Assembly (NCBI GenBank): GCA_016490735.1
Contig: JAEMWC010000355.1
Span: forward strand, 471,001-535,000
Direction of reading: 5' to 3'
Source: Pachyseris speciosa
Taxonomy: Eukaryota; Cnidaria; Anthozoa; Scleractinia; Pachyseridae
Length of the DNA: 64,000 bases
In this document: positions 1-12,344 of the stretch, piece after piece
Layout of the letters: every line of letters begins with the position of its first letter
Numbering within the stretch: position 1 is the first letter of the stretch
Notes under the pieces: generated by a model
What the model was told of the DNA's origin: nothing
The model's database searches: none
The model's input: only the letters and a program-made list of their open reading frames with translations
Program-made: the position numbers and the translations under genes

Positions 1-809
1 ATTAGCAAGTAATTGAAGAGTTTTTGGTTAGGTTACATTGTGACTTTCAGTCATTAAGTTTTGGAGCAGGCATTACACCTGTAACATCTGATCTTGCTCC
101 ATGAACATTGTTTGTTAACAAAACAACAATCACCCATAACAACAACTGAGCTAAGCCTTAACAGGTGTTATGGGTTACAGCCCCTGATGACAAGCCCTGA
201 TTTTTATGTTGCATATTATTTCCCAAACTTATTTTAAAATTATTGACATGCAATTCGCTTTGTACTTCTGGGCCCAGTTGTTCAAAGCATGATTAGGCTA
301 ACCCTGGGTTAGAGTGAACTTTGAGTCCAGTTTAGTTAATGTTCAGTACAAACATTACCAAAAGATTTTCATCCTTAAGTTTTGACTAGAATTTAACTTT
401 ACTTAAGGTGGCTCAAAATGGACCTTTTGTTATTTTTAAACACCAACTCTTTGATGGATTGATACTCCCACAATTTTTTTTTTTGTTGTCTTGAAAATGG
501 TATCAAAACATTTCCCAATTATTTCTCAACAATTTGCGATCAATTTTGTGACATATTAAGGTTACCATATCAACAGTACAGCTTCTTAGAAATACCCTAA
601 ATTTTGGCGTTATGTGCCTGTAACTCAAAAATGAGTCCAGTGACCTCCGATCTTTATCAATGAATTGCAATCAGCACATGAAGGTTCATTTTTCTGCAAA
701 GTTTTAAAAAATTATGTACATGGGGTTCAGATCAGGCACTTTAAATCATCGAAAAATTAAAAATAGCACCAATTTGGGTACAAACTGTCTCACATAGGTC
801 AGCACAAAG
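1..809. other. Non-coding flank, no gene seen
   Basis: AT-rich sequence without a convincing coding segment. Around 267-335 there is a short piece (GGGCCCAGTTGTTCAAAGC, then CTAACCCTGGGTTAG) that resembles a dispersed coral-type repeat; this is recalled resemblance only. Confidence 0.4.
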
Positions 810-1305
810 GTGTCAGAAGCACCCCTGTATTTAACCAAAATTAAACGGCATCTTTATTTTATCCAGCTTTTTAGTGCACGATTGAAAGTGGCACGTGGCC
901 AGGAGAAGGACAGGATGACAGAAATTAACTATGATTATGTCAGTGATGAGGAGGATGGTGCAGAGGGAAAGTGGATAGTGCGAAAGCCATGTTGGAGATC
1001 CCAACAAGCTGATAGCCTGATGAACAGGCTCCAACAGGATTGAACAGTCGAGAAAGGAGGACATCAGACCCTGTGTTCCAAGAATGGAGGGGCCTCCATC
1101 AGTACGATCAATGCCCAGTCTTCAGGTAGCTTGGGCATTAAAAGAAGAAGAGACGCCAGACCGAAGAGATGAAAGAAATGAGTCTGAAAGCGAGAGTGTT
1201 GAACAGCGAGTTCAGGGAGGTGAAACTCCAAGAGAGAAGAGAAGAAAGACTACTCAGAGAAGAGTCCGTCAACTTTCTAGTGATAAAGATTCTGATGATA
1301 ATTAA
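810..1305 (+). pseudogene. Degraded acidic coding fragment, unidentified
   Basis: Three overlapping forward frames carry what looks like one former protein. The first (810-1043) contains the acidic run YDYVSDEEDG followed by KWIVRKPCWRS. A second frame continues from about 1042 with an Arg-rich stretch and a Trp-Arg motif. A third (1084-1305) is rich in Glu, Arg and Ser with a basic KRRKTTQRR tail. Switching frames twice within 500 bases indicates indels in an old coding sequence. The acidic-plus-WR pattern is faintly reminiscent of uncharacterised C14orf93-like proteins, which in cnidarians often occur near transposons. I cannot confirm that. No start, splice sites or neighbours support a live gene. 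Confidence 0.35.
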
Positions 1306-1757
1306 CCCTCTCATTCTCAAGAGCAACTCTAAACAACTCTCACGTTTCATTTGGTGAAATGGTGAAGAACATAAGCATTGTTGAAAACCACAAGCACTAC
1401 CCTGAAAATGAAACTGAAAATGAAACCACAAACTTAACCACATCGCATGACTTAAAGTCAATGGCTGTGGGAATGAGAGTTATTTCTCACCAGTTCAGTA
1501 TCTTTCTATAACAGGTGGTAATTAGTATTTGTCAGAATAATCGATGAAATGTAGTTGTGATTTCTTGACCAACAAAAAGATGGCAAAACCTGAACAATTT
1601 GAATTTAATTCGAATTTGGACCGACCCAAATTAACAAAATTACGCCTGTTGATTCAGAAGTCGAACTTAATTTGTCGTTTCACAAGCGTTCTTCATACAG
1701 TTCCAGTTCCAGTAATGAGTACAACTGTTTACGCATACAATATAATAACTTGTTTAC

Positions 1758-1951
1758 GCATTAAGTTCGGCACATGAAAAGTTTGGCGTCTTAATCAAAG
1801 CCGTTCCGGATCCAAAGTCGAAATTCCCGCCTCCTCCAGGCGAAAAGAACGGTTGAGCCGTTAAAATATCCGTTCTTAATTGATTCAGACGCCGACCTTT
1901 TCATGTACTTAATTGAATGCATTAGGTTCGGTTCATCAAAAGTACGGCGTC
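1758..1951. repeat. Direct and inverted repeats of a 33-bp unit
   Basis: A 33-34 bp unit reading GCATTAAGTTCGGCACATG at 1758 recurs at 1919 with several mismatches. An inverted partial copy (GACGCCGACCTTTTCATG) lies at 1888-1908. The arrangement suggests a small decayed MITE. The surrounding 1306-2859 interval has no recognisable gene. Confidence 0.45.
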
Positions 1952-2859
1952 ACTGTCATTTAGGGAGCTTAAGCAACGAAGACGGCATGCAACGAGAAGC
2001 CACGAAACAATAGGCTTAGTGAGCAAGAACAATTCCTCTGCACGATCTTTTTGCATTTTGGTACATTTCTTTGCCGTCCTCAGCAAAACAACAAACGTGA
2101 AATGACCCAAGTTTTATGTTTTCTTGAGGACGTGAGCGAATGGCGGCATTTTTTTCTTTCTATTTTCTTACTTTGACGTCGTTCATAGTAACTTAATTAG
2201 TTACTGGACATGTCGCCAGCAGCAAAGTTATATTTGAAATGACGTTTTCGTCGCCGTCGTCGCTAACGACATTCCATTGAGCATACAAACGAAAAGTTTC
2301 CGAGTTTAGGCCGTATATATAGACATTTTATCGTTTGTTCTATCTGTGAAGACGTCTGGAAGACGATTGTCAAATTGAAAGTTATGATTTCGTCACTGTC
2401 GACGTTTAACTCGGCAGTGATGTGAGTTAATTTGTAAAACTGAAAGTTTCAAGTTTCATACAGCAAAACTTCAGATACAACGTGACGTGGACATTAATGA
2501 CAGTTATATTTTTAAAGGTAGCTGTTAATACATGTTTTTTTAAAACCCTCTGTCAAATAAAGTTTTGTCGGATCAATTTTCCGGTGTCTAGCCTTTTTGC
2601 TTAACTTCAAACAAACTATTTTGGCCCTTCTACCTTCGCATGAAAAAAAGAAAATTACGGGTAAATTGACGTTTCCCAAAAAGGGATCCCCCCTATACTC
2701 GGGAATAGCTCAAAGTTCAGAACCAAATGCTAAAATACCAAAGGATATGCGTGTGTATGTGTTGAATGAACACGCCATTAATACATATTTAAGAACACCG
2801 TGTTCAAAGCGAATGCGAGGCACTCGATCAGGATCAGACTTCGCATATTCTTGAACACG

Positions 2860-3330
2860 AGGATTGTTCAAAGATGTTCAGGCCCGAATACCCCAGGCTA
2901 CTACAATACGCAAAATCACAGCGTCATTCGTCTTGTAAACGTCCCGAATACCACCTGTATGGCATGCTGTACGCGTTGGTATCCACGCATGTTCACGTCC
3001 AGAATCCCGTTCGTCAGCATTGCCGTGTTGGCGTCGTATGCTGGTTCGAATACTCCGGGGTATTCAAACATCTAAGGATCATCAAACCTCAAATAGTACC
3101 TACATTAATATTTTTAGACCTGAATTTGGGCGTATGAATTTCGAATGCTTCGACGTATGCAAAAATATTCTAATCGAATACGGAAAAACAGTCCGGATTC
3201 TAATCGGATATTCCAGGCATACGTCGCGTCACGCGTCCTCGAATACCTTGGAATACTATCGTATACTCCGGATGTATCGATCCGTATTCGGGTACATTCG
3301 GGCCCGAATATCGGCCTTTTTGCGCAGTGT
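2860..3330. repeat. CGAATAC-enriched tract
   Basis: The heptamer CGAATAC occurs at 2885, 2945, 3047, 3175 and 3240, its complement GTATTCG at 3284, and the variant CGAATAT at 3304. Further GTATAC, GAATAC and GGATATTCC variants fill the gaps. Chance would give well under one occurrence in this length. The tract is more GC-rich than its surroundings and several frames stay open for 60-130 codons, but none looks like a protein domain. It may be a diverged satellite-like or regulatory cluster. Confidence 0.5.
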
Positions 3331-5125
3331 ATACAGTAACAACAGAAAATACGCTTATAATAAAATCCATAACTCGCTACGAGGCAAATTATATTTTGTT
3401 TCTCAGTAAACGTGGATTTGGAATATGTTGTAACGAGACTGCGGATCATTCAGTGCTACCCTAACCATGCATAATCTCTCTAAATTACTGTAATGGCGAC
3501 AGAAAGATACGGGGGAAAGATACCAATATATTGAATTAAACGAATAGATATAGCAAGCTAAACTCTTTTAGTATTGAACTGACAGCTGAAGCCGGGCTAG
3601 AGCATCAAAAGCGTTTCAGTCTTATTTAGTTCAAGGGCCATAGAAAGATACATTATTTTTTCTCCGCCAGAAACTAAAAATGAAAAAATGCTTTTTTAAA
3701 TGCCCATGATCAGACAAGTCGCGAGCAAAACTGATGCAAAGTGCCATCACTAGATCTGCGTGAGTGCTTCGGCCTTTAAGGAACAGTGTATAGAACTGAT
3801 CAACTCTCAGATACGCTCCTGTCCCGCGGTGATTAATAACTATTTTTCCTGTGTCCGTCTTCAATTTTTGTTTCCCTCTGTTCGTCTCCGTCCTTTCTTG
3901 GTAAATCTGGCGTGCGGTTGTTACTCATGAGTTCAGTCTCAATAAGAAAAAATCGAATTGTTGATATAGACATCAAAAGCGATTAGAAATTACTTTGGCT
4001 TTAAATCGATACTTATCAGAGAGCAGTAATAACACCCACATATATACCCTCGCTAAAAGTGCTGTTTTTGTAGATACATACCTGTTATAGACCTCAGTAA
4101 ATGCATGCACATGCATCTCAAAAGCTGTCAGTATCTTTAGGATTTTCTCTCAACCTTGATCATGTTCGATCGAGCCTGTTTGTCAGAATGACTCTTGAAC
4201 TTTCATCAGTACCAAAACAAAAAACACAAAACAAAACACTTGTTTGGGCTGAGGAAGCTATTGTTTCCTGGTTTACTTAATAACAACCTTTTTGCTTAAC
4301 ATCACCTTTATCAGAAATAGTTTCACTCTTGTTTTTATTTAATTTTACCGAATGCGACGGAAACCAGCCATCCATTTATGTATGCATGTATATATGTACT
4401 TTTTTTTTCAGTGAAATCACTTTGATTTTCTACACAACTCGAAACAATGAACTGGATGTAGCTTCATAAAATGAATACGCTGGCATAAGTTCAAGCATAA
4501 TTCACTTCTTGTGGCAGCAAGCATTCTGACAGCAAAATATCGCATTTTTGAGCATAATTTCCGCTCAATACAGAATAATATAAGATAGAAAAAGGTATAC
4601 GAAAAGAAAACTAATTCGAAGGCAGAAATTGCAACAAAGGCTTGTAACTAGATCGCTAAAGGTAACATTGCAATCATGATACAATTTCACTACACAAGTA
4701 ATGTAAGATAGCATTGTTGTGAGTAGATTGCGAGCAGAATTTTTTTAGCATAATACGCGATTTTAACATGCACTACAGGCAGGCATAACACGCCAATTTA
4801 CCAGCATGATTTATCCAGGCCTATCCGATAGCTTGTCTGACTGTGCGGACTCTCGAAGTCAAATAAATATATCATTCGAAACATTTACGAACGAAGAAGA
4901 CATTCTTTCAAATTAAATACTTTCTCGATTTCTTAAAAAAGAAAAAAGAATCACAATCAAACTAATTGATTTTGCTTTAAGCTCGGCCAGTATGGGCTAA
5001 CGAACTAGTCTACGGCAACAGGCCTTTGCTTTGGGGTCAAATCCTTGTGGAGCCGCTTACTGGTTGTAGTAGAGATGAAAGGCAATTTTTTAACTTGAAA
5101 TAGTTTGGTATAAGGTGTTATCAAG

Positions 5126-5126
<1 letters not shown>
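3331..5126. other. Non-coding, nothing recognised
   Basis: AT-rich sequence with only short random open frames. I see no splice-supported exon, RNA gene or repeat of note. Confidence 0.4.

Positions 5127-5182
<56 letters not shown>
5127..5182. repeat. (TA)n microsatellite
   Basis: Uninterrupted TA dinucleotides over about 56 bases. Confidence 0.98.
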
Positions 5183-5186
<4 letters not shown>

Positions 5187-8100
5187 CAATTTAAAGCGAT
5201 ACTGTTGCGACAACAGTACTGTACGACTTGATTTCTGCTATGCGAATCTTAATATTATACGCGAGGCCTCAGTAACATTCTTACCTCCTGAGACAATCTC
5301 CTTGAAAGACGATAAACATGGGTGCACGACTGCCAGCCTTTTAATTTTAATAAAGTGACCCCACAAGAAAAAGGGAATTGAATTGAAGTTATAACCAGAA
5401 TCCAGTTGTCATATAAACCCGGCTTTTCTGTAGTTACTTTAATATCCGTTTCCAGACAACACGAGCTTTTATGAGTTAATTTTAGTACTGAAATAGATTG
5501 TTATCAGGTAACTTATCCCAGAGAGCATAAAAATGCAACACGTTATATTTTTTACAACCACGGTTCAATAACAAAAACCTTGATCTGTCGTCGGGTTTTA
5601 ATTCACCTCTTCTGCTCTTAAAGAGCTCCGTTTGGAATCCCCTAAGGTGCGAATATAACAATAAGAAAAAATTCAAATGCCATATCCGTGGTTTAATGTT
5701 CGTGATAAGAATGATTGCCCATACTGCTCATACTCTGCACGCACGCAATAAATGACACGATGCCAAGTCGTAAATTGAGCGCAGCTGCTTGGAAAAAATG
5801 TAGACATATATAGATTTGGGAGCATCAATTTGAATAAAAACAAAACAGTGAGCCGTGAAAGTTAATGTTGTTAATTTTTCCGGGACTGATATTGATTCCG
5901 TGTAAAATCCATCTGAAAATAATTTGCAGTAAAAGCAACCCTTTATTTTCATCTCTTGATCGGGAAATAAATTCACTAAGCGCAAACAAAGCAACGTTAT
6001 ACGATGGAAAGTAAAACAACAGGCAAGGCGCACGAAGGCCACGTTTGATATAGTTTGCTGCTCAAGTTAATTCAAAGTTAACCTTTGTAAACGCTTAACA
6101 GGTGAAGCAATAAATTGTATCTGAAGTTAAAAAGAAGGAAAAAATGATTTATGAAACGAGCATAAAAAAGAAAGGGTTAACTGCGCATTTGAAGAAGTTA
6201 AGTCAAGGCAAATTTAAAACAGGGAACTGCAAAGACAAAGTTGCTTTTAGCGCAAATCAGATAATTAATGATGTGAATGATCTTCGCAGTTGTGAACACT
6301 AGTTACGCAGTAGTGAAAATAAAGCCTGGAAACAAAATCAGGGTTGTAAGGGAGTGACAGTAATAAGCAAAGGACCGTAGTATCAGCCTTGCTTGTTACA
6401 TGTATATTCGTTGTAAGGGAGTTGAACTGCGATACCGGTAAAGTGCTGTCAACTAAGCTAACAATCCAACTGGGAGCTGGCCGCTTGGTTGGTTCACGAG
6501 TGATGAAAAAAGCTCTTTGAATATATGAAATTAATATATTTGAACTACGGATTTAAAGAATGAAGACGTGAGTCGCCGCAGTTATGAACACTACTTAAGA
6601 AATAGTAATAACTACTAGTGTATTTGAGGATCGCTATTACGATGCAGATGAGGGCTACTGTACTTTTTACATTCATAATTAGCACTGGCAAACAGCGAGA
6701 GAGTTAATTCAACATGAAACTCATTTGTAAGGCTTCTCTCACGAAACGAAAAATACTGATATTTGTTCATGCTTTTACCATAACAACAACAACAACAACA
6801 AAAAATCGAAAACATTGCGGATTCGAATGTTAAGAGAATAGCTTAGGACCTGTGACAATTTTGCCATGCAAAGCAACACATTATTATTTGTCAACCGTCT
6901 AAGCTATAACCATGTAAGTTTTCGTTTACACACCCCATCCTTCTCGTGAAAGTGGATAAGCAAGACTTTATTCATAATTGATCTGAAATCGAGCTCGAGC
7001 AAATACATACCCTTCAAGGCCCGTGGGTGAGTAGCCAAAAGTTTCCGACGAAGGAGCACATGATGGCGCGATGGCTACTTTCTAGTAAATTCTCGAGAAC
7101 GCCTCCCAACTTTTTTTTGTTGGTTGTTTTAAGGTAAAAAGAAAGTGTCTGGCTGAAAAAAGGGGGAGAACAGCTGTCGTTTGGGTCACTTGATGTTGAA
7201 TGGCAAATGCCCTCCAACGCAACTGGCATGATACCAAACTAATCTGGTTTAATTTGTTAAAAATACAGTGTCGGCTATAAAACTCTCGCTTTGATGATTT
7301 AGCTTTCAAATTTGCGATTTAACGGTTTTGCTATCCTTTTGTATCTGCTCTCTTCAATACGTCAAGGCGAAGTAATATTCGTGCGTAGCATGAGTCACGT
7401 GATTTCTTCGTGCATATAGCCAAATTGCACAGACACAGCTTTTGACAAAATCACTGTTCACCGATATAATCCATCGTGTTTCGTGTTAATATTATTTCGA
7501 AGAAAATATTTAGAAACTGAACAGTTATCCTCCAACTTCCATTTGTAATGCACTCGTTTCTTTTGTTTCATGCCCAATAGGCCTCTTGTTGTTGTTTTCA
7601 TATTAAGAAAATGTTTTATTTTTAGAGACCACATACCCCCTCATTGTCCAAGGACTATAGCTTCAATTATTCGAATATTTGCTTTGAGTGGTAGGCGTAG
7701 GGTTTCTGTTTTATAGAATCTTACCCAGTTGCATGAGATTCCACACAATATCAATGTCATGTTAAGGTAAGTTGCGATAATAAACAAACCTTTCATTGGC
7801 GCTTGTTCAAGGAAAGCTGAAACATACGGCGAGTGTCGCATTCAGATATATGTTGCGATTACCGCGGACTATTTAAATGTGGTATATATATTTCCAGTAA
7901 TTTCGTATCTCGTTCATTTCAACCAGCCAAAAAGGCAAACAGTCCCTAAAATTACTAAGCCGACAAATCATTCGTTGCGTCAGTATCAAAATTATATTGC
8001 TTTCTAAACCGCGCCGCTAAAATTCGCGATGAAAATACTTCCGGCACAATAATCATTGGGATCCTCTTCGCTTTTTGCGCGTGAGGAAATTACAATATAA

Positions 8101-10100
8101 AGGGTTGATTCATCAACACTCACACGAGGCCATTATTGTTTGCTCAAATATTGCTTATTAAAATGCGCCAAAACCTTTTACCGACTTTTTCGGTCATACA
8201 TTGTATGAGCAATATCTCTAGCCTTATAAAAAAAAGCAAATATTCTATTTAAGATGAGTGTTTTTCTTTCTTTAATGAAGAAATTTGGTCATCTGTTTTT
8301 AAATCTGTAGTTTTCTAAAATCTGTCGAGCACTTCAAAAACAACTTTTCCCCCTCGATTTCCATATCATCATCTGCATGTGATGATCTAAATTTATTTCC
8401 CAAAATAAAGTGAGTTCATTAAATTCAGTTAACATTGTTTTCAGTATACAGTGACCCCAAAGAGGACCAAAGAGTAGCAAAAGGTAATCTCCCGTGCATC
8501 ACTGTCAAAAGATTTCCAATACAGCACCAACTTTGCGTGATTTATATGCACCAATCAATATTGCGAGCTGACATCGTTTAAAGCAGCGTCCTAAGACGCA
8601 TTTGCACTCGTTTTCTGAAGAGATTCTTAAATATTGAAAGTACTTGCCACACGAGTTAAGTAACTTCTTCTTCTTTGAAAAGATTTCAGTAAGTTGAAGG
8701 GTAAGCATGTAGAAGCAACCTTACTAACGGTGTTTGATCGATGGGAATAGAGTTTGAAACTGATATGTTCGCACCTCTATCGCAAGAATAAATGAAATAA
8801 AAATGATACTATGAACATTTTACAATCACTGTTCAATCTGTACGGTATTTTCAACTAAAATACTTTTTGTTTCACGAAAAATGTCACCGACAGTATGTCC
8901 GTACGCCTGGCAGTGTTCAAATGTCAACTCTGTTTATCCGCCGGAGTCTATACTGGACAAACCTAGTTGCAATCCATGTGCGAATAAGTCAGTATTTCGA
9001 TGAACTGCAAAGCACAACATGGCCCTCTGAGATTTCGATGTTTTTTTTTTCCCTTTTTTTGTTTCGAGGATGTGGTAATATAAAAAGGTGACAGGAGAGC
9101 GACTAGCTTTTAGAGCTAGCCAAAATCAAATAACGTAATTTTAAACTACTACAGAATTTATAAAATCATACCTCGTAAGTAACTTCGATCCGGTAGTCTT
9201 TCTTTTTTTGTTAAATGTACTTGCGGTTATCTTCCAGCCTCAACTTTATCTTAATTGCCGTGCCGAATGTTCACTAAATGCTTCTTTCACTGCAAGTAAT
9301 TTTAATCTCGCCAACTGGAGATTATACCTATGGCGACATGCTCCTTACACGGACAACTGTGGCTTAATTAACTTTAAAATTTTACCCATATGAAATCATG
9401 AAAATTCGCTAATGGAGAAAACAACAGAAATTTAAATAAAGACAAAGGATCACGTTCGTTGAAGACAATCGATGGCGCCAACATCTCACCCTGAAATCTT
9501 TCAACCAATTAACACGTTCAATTTGTTTTTTATCGGGTCTTCATCACAGCTACAAATACATTATATCTTCTTGTATTCTTTTACCTTCTTGGCTTCTCCT
9601 TTCTTCTTCTTTACGTATTGTCCGCTTAACAGTAGAGAATGAAATTATTTCCAAGTTTGCATTTTGAGGGCCGGTTGGCTGAACTAATTATTATTTTTCT
9701 TAGTAGAAGTATGAGGCACGTAGTCACTAAGCTGTCAGCAGAATTGTGATTAAAAGTGATTGAAATGATTAGAAGTAGGCTATAGACTCGAGCGAACTTT
9801 ATTCAACATCTTTTATCGTTGTTTGTTTTATTTTATGTTTATTTTGCAAATAAAATTAAGAAGCCCAAATTTTCTGTGACGAAAGTCTTAACTGGAAAGG
9901 TTGCACCAAGCTTGGGATCATCATTCAATTTATGTCGACTTACATCCCGGAAACTGGTTGCTAGAGATGAAAATAAGAAGCTTGTGGGATGTGGCTTAAT
10001 CATCCTTTGTAAAAGAATACCACACAAATTAATGCCAAAGAATACAGCACAAATTAATGCCACGTGGCATTAGCGAATAAAATGTGAGCCCGAGAATTAG
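5183..10100. other. Non-coding, nothing recognised
   Basis: AT-rich intergenic sequence. Short (CAA)n at about 6785-6800. The open frames here are 60-105 codons, overlap on both strands, and have no domain signature, so none is called. Confidence 0.4.
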
Positions 10101-10850
10101 CAGTACTGGACAGCTGTTTCGTCTTTGTTAGGCTTGGTCAGCATGGCACTGTTAAGACCCATGGCCAGACTCAGGTTCGACCCTGACCCCACATGTGGGC
10201 TACATGCGGCGGCCACACTGACAAGCTTCATATTTGCATTGCTTGTTTTATTCATGTATAGGCCTGTCCCGATTGTGTTCGTAAAATGCTGAAAACTTGC
10301 TCACTAAATGCCAAAAAGTTGTTACCTAAATTTCAAACGTTGCTAATTAATTTTTTTTTATGCAAACGTAAATTAAAGCTTTATTTTTTGTCCTTCTCAA
10401 TAATTGCAAATATTGGTTAAAACAAAATAACTTGAAACTTAGCTTTCAAGAGTTGATACTCTGAAGTCAATTGTCATGTCTCACTGTATGTTCTTGTTAA
10501 CACAGCCTTCAATTTGTTAAAAATGAGCCGAACTCCGTCTCCTATTGTTTGGAATCTACTTGTAACACAAAATACAAACCACATGTCATTAGAAAAATAA
10601 ATAATAAAGGTGGCCTCTTCTGCTCGGCAAATGGTCATTGATCTATTTCCGTAATAATGAAACAAAGACGGCCTTTGTTCAACCAGTGCCTAATTTTAAT
10701 ATGCATGTAACAAGCAAGGCTGATACGACGTGAAAAAAGTTGACTTTGCGAGACACCAACACGACCGAGACTCGATATAGTAGGGCTGCAACCATCGGCA
10801 GCTGTTTCGTCCTTATTGGGACTCATCGGCATGGTGTAGCAGATTTAAAA

Positions 10851-10920
10851 GACGCCAGCTCAATGCGAGCGCCAATAAATTCATTATGCAATTTATTGGC
10901 GCTTGCATTGAGCTGGCGTT
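10851..10920. repeat. Near-perfect hairpin, 31-bp arms
   Basis: Arms 10851-10881 and 10890-10920 are inverted copies (GACGCCAGCTCAATGCGAGC against its complement) separated by 8 bases, with about two mismatches. Just upstream, 10798-10835 (CAGCTGTTTCGTCCTTATTG) repeats a sequence at about 10112-10145, so this is part of a dispersed repeat family. Confidence 0.85.
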
Positions 10921-11029
10921 TTATTCTCTCGAAACCAAGGAAATTACTGAAGCTTATAAAGTGTATTCTTACCGCCTGCATATAATACACCATTTTGCTA
11001 ATGATCAGTTCCTGGTGAATTGTGGGTAG

Positions 11030-11700
11030 ATCCAGTCCTTTATGGGGGCAAACGGTCAAAATTAATTAAGCTAATATTGAAGTCTCCCATAATGTATTGA
11101 ATTTTCTTCTCATTTTTTATAGTACTTGATGCTTCAGTTTGTCAATAAAACATTTTATATTGCCTTGAGGTGGCCTATAAATTGATCCAATTAAAATGTT
11201 TTTATTACGTTTCATAATAATTTCAGCAAAATACACTCAATGTCGTCATCAAGTCTATTAAGATTAGATCTGAGTTTAAAATCCAGAGTATTATTAATAT
11301 AAATGCTAACTCTACCTCCAGTTTTTCTGGAAAGGTGCTTATCGAAAAAACTTTTCCCAGGAATATCAAACAGATTTAAAGGACTTTTATCAGTTAATCA
11401 GGTTTTTGTAATGCAAATTGCTTGAAAATCATCAATATTATCTGAGTTTAATGCTAATTGGAGTTGATAAAAATTCTTCTGCAGACTTCTAATGTTTATG
11501 TGCAAGGCTGAGAAACAATTGCATTTGACTTTTTTAAAATCTCTTTTTGAAAGCACATTATTGAAATCCGAATTCGAGAACTTGAATAAATGCAATCAGC
11601 AGATGCATTGTCATTAAAGAAATGGTAATCAGGATCTGTACAATTGTGACTATTATGAGAATTAAATGAAGTCAGAGTTGAGATTGAAAGGATTAACATG
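11030..11700 (-). mobile_element. LINE (non-LTR retrotransposon) endonuclease relic
   Basis: On the minus strand, frame fragments carry hallmarks of the apurinic-type endonuclease of non-LTR retrotransposons. In N- to C-terminal order they are: LHINIRSLQKN at about 11470-11510 (the start of the endonuclease with its catalytic Asn), SIYRPPQG at about 11163-11187, and GDFNI at about 11075-11090, which carries the Asp and Asn catalytic pair. The pieces lie in different frames with stops between them. No reverse-transcriptase domain is visible. The element is truncated and dead. Family assignment within the LINEs is not possible by eye. Confidence 0.75.
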
Positions 11701-11787
11701 TTTGTTTGATAAACCGTTTCAAGACTGATGTCAGGGCTGAAAGTTGGAAGTGAAGAAATTTCCAGATCACCACATTGGATAAAAGTA

Positions 11788-12058
11788 GGGGAGCAGGGTT
11801 GGTGTAGTTGTCTCGCCTTTCACCAATGTGGCCCGGGTTCGATTCAAGGACTCAGCGTCATATGTGGGTTGAGTTGTTGTTGTTGGTTCTCTTGAGTTGT
11901 TGTTGGTTTTCTCCTGGTCTCCGGTCTCCTCAGAAATCAACATTTCCAAATTCCAATTCGATCTGGATCGAGGACCTTCCTGGAAGACACTTCGGTGAGT
12001 GGAGCTTCCTGGGTAAATATCCTGATTATTTAATTATTTATTTATTTATTTATTTATA
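11788..12058 (+). mobile_element. tRNA-derived SINE
   Basis: A pol III promoter is visible: an A-box-like GGTTGGTGTAGTTG at about 11798 and the B-box GGTTCGATTC at about 11837. A unique body with TTGTTGTTG repeats follows, then a 3' end of ATTT/TTTA repeats (12027-12057). This is the classic SINE layout of tRNA-like head, body and short-repeat tail, and it resembles a family common in corals. Confidence 0.8.
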
Positions 12059-12296
12059 AGGCAATGCATTTGAAAGGCATCTTTTGCAAAACCAATCAGC
12101 ATATTTGAGAGAAGTTGATGCATTAATAAAAAGAGATACCTGAGCATTTCAAATGAATCCATTTCCATAATCATGAAAAGGTAATATTATAATAAACTAA
12201 CAGTAATAAAAGTAACAGAAACAGTAATTGCTCCGCCCACCGCGATTAGCCTTTGCTATTTGTGGGCGGAGACGGACTGAACCTTTTTTGTTTTGT

Positions 12297-12344
12297 AATA
12301 AAGGAGATTAATTAGCGTTAAATAAAGGAGATTAATTAGCGTTA
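12297..12344. repeat. Two exact 24-bp tandem copies
   Basis: AATAAAGGAGATTAATTAGC plus four bases is repeated head-to-tail at 12297 and 12321. Just upstream, CGCCCACCGCG and TGTGGGCGGAG form a short inverted pair (12235-12270). Confidence 0.9.
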
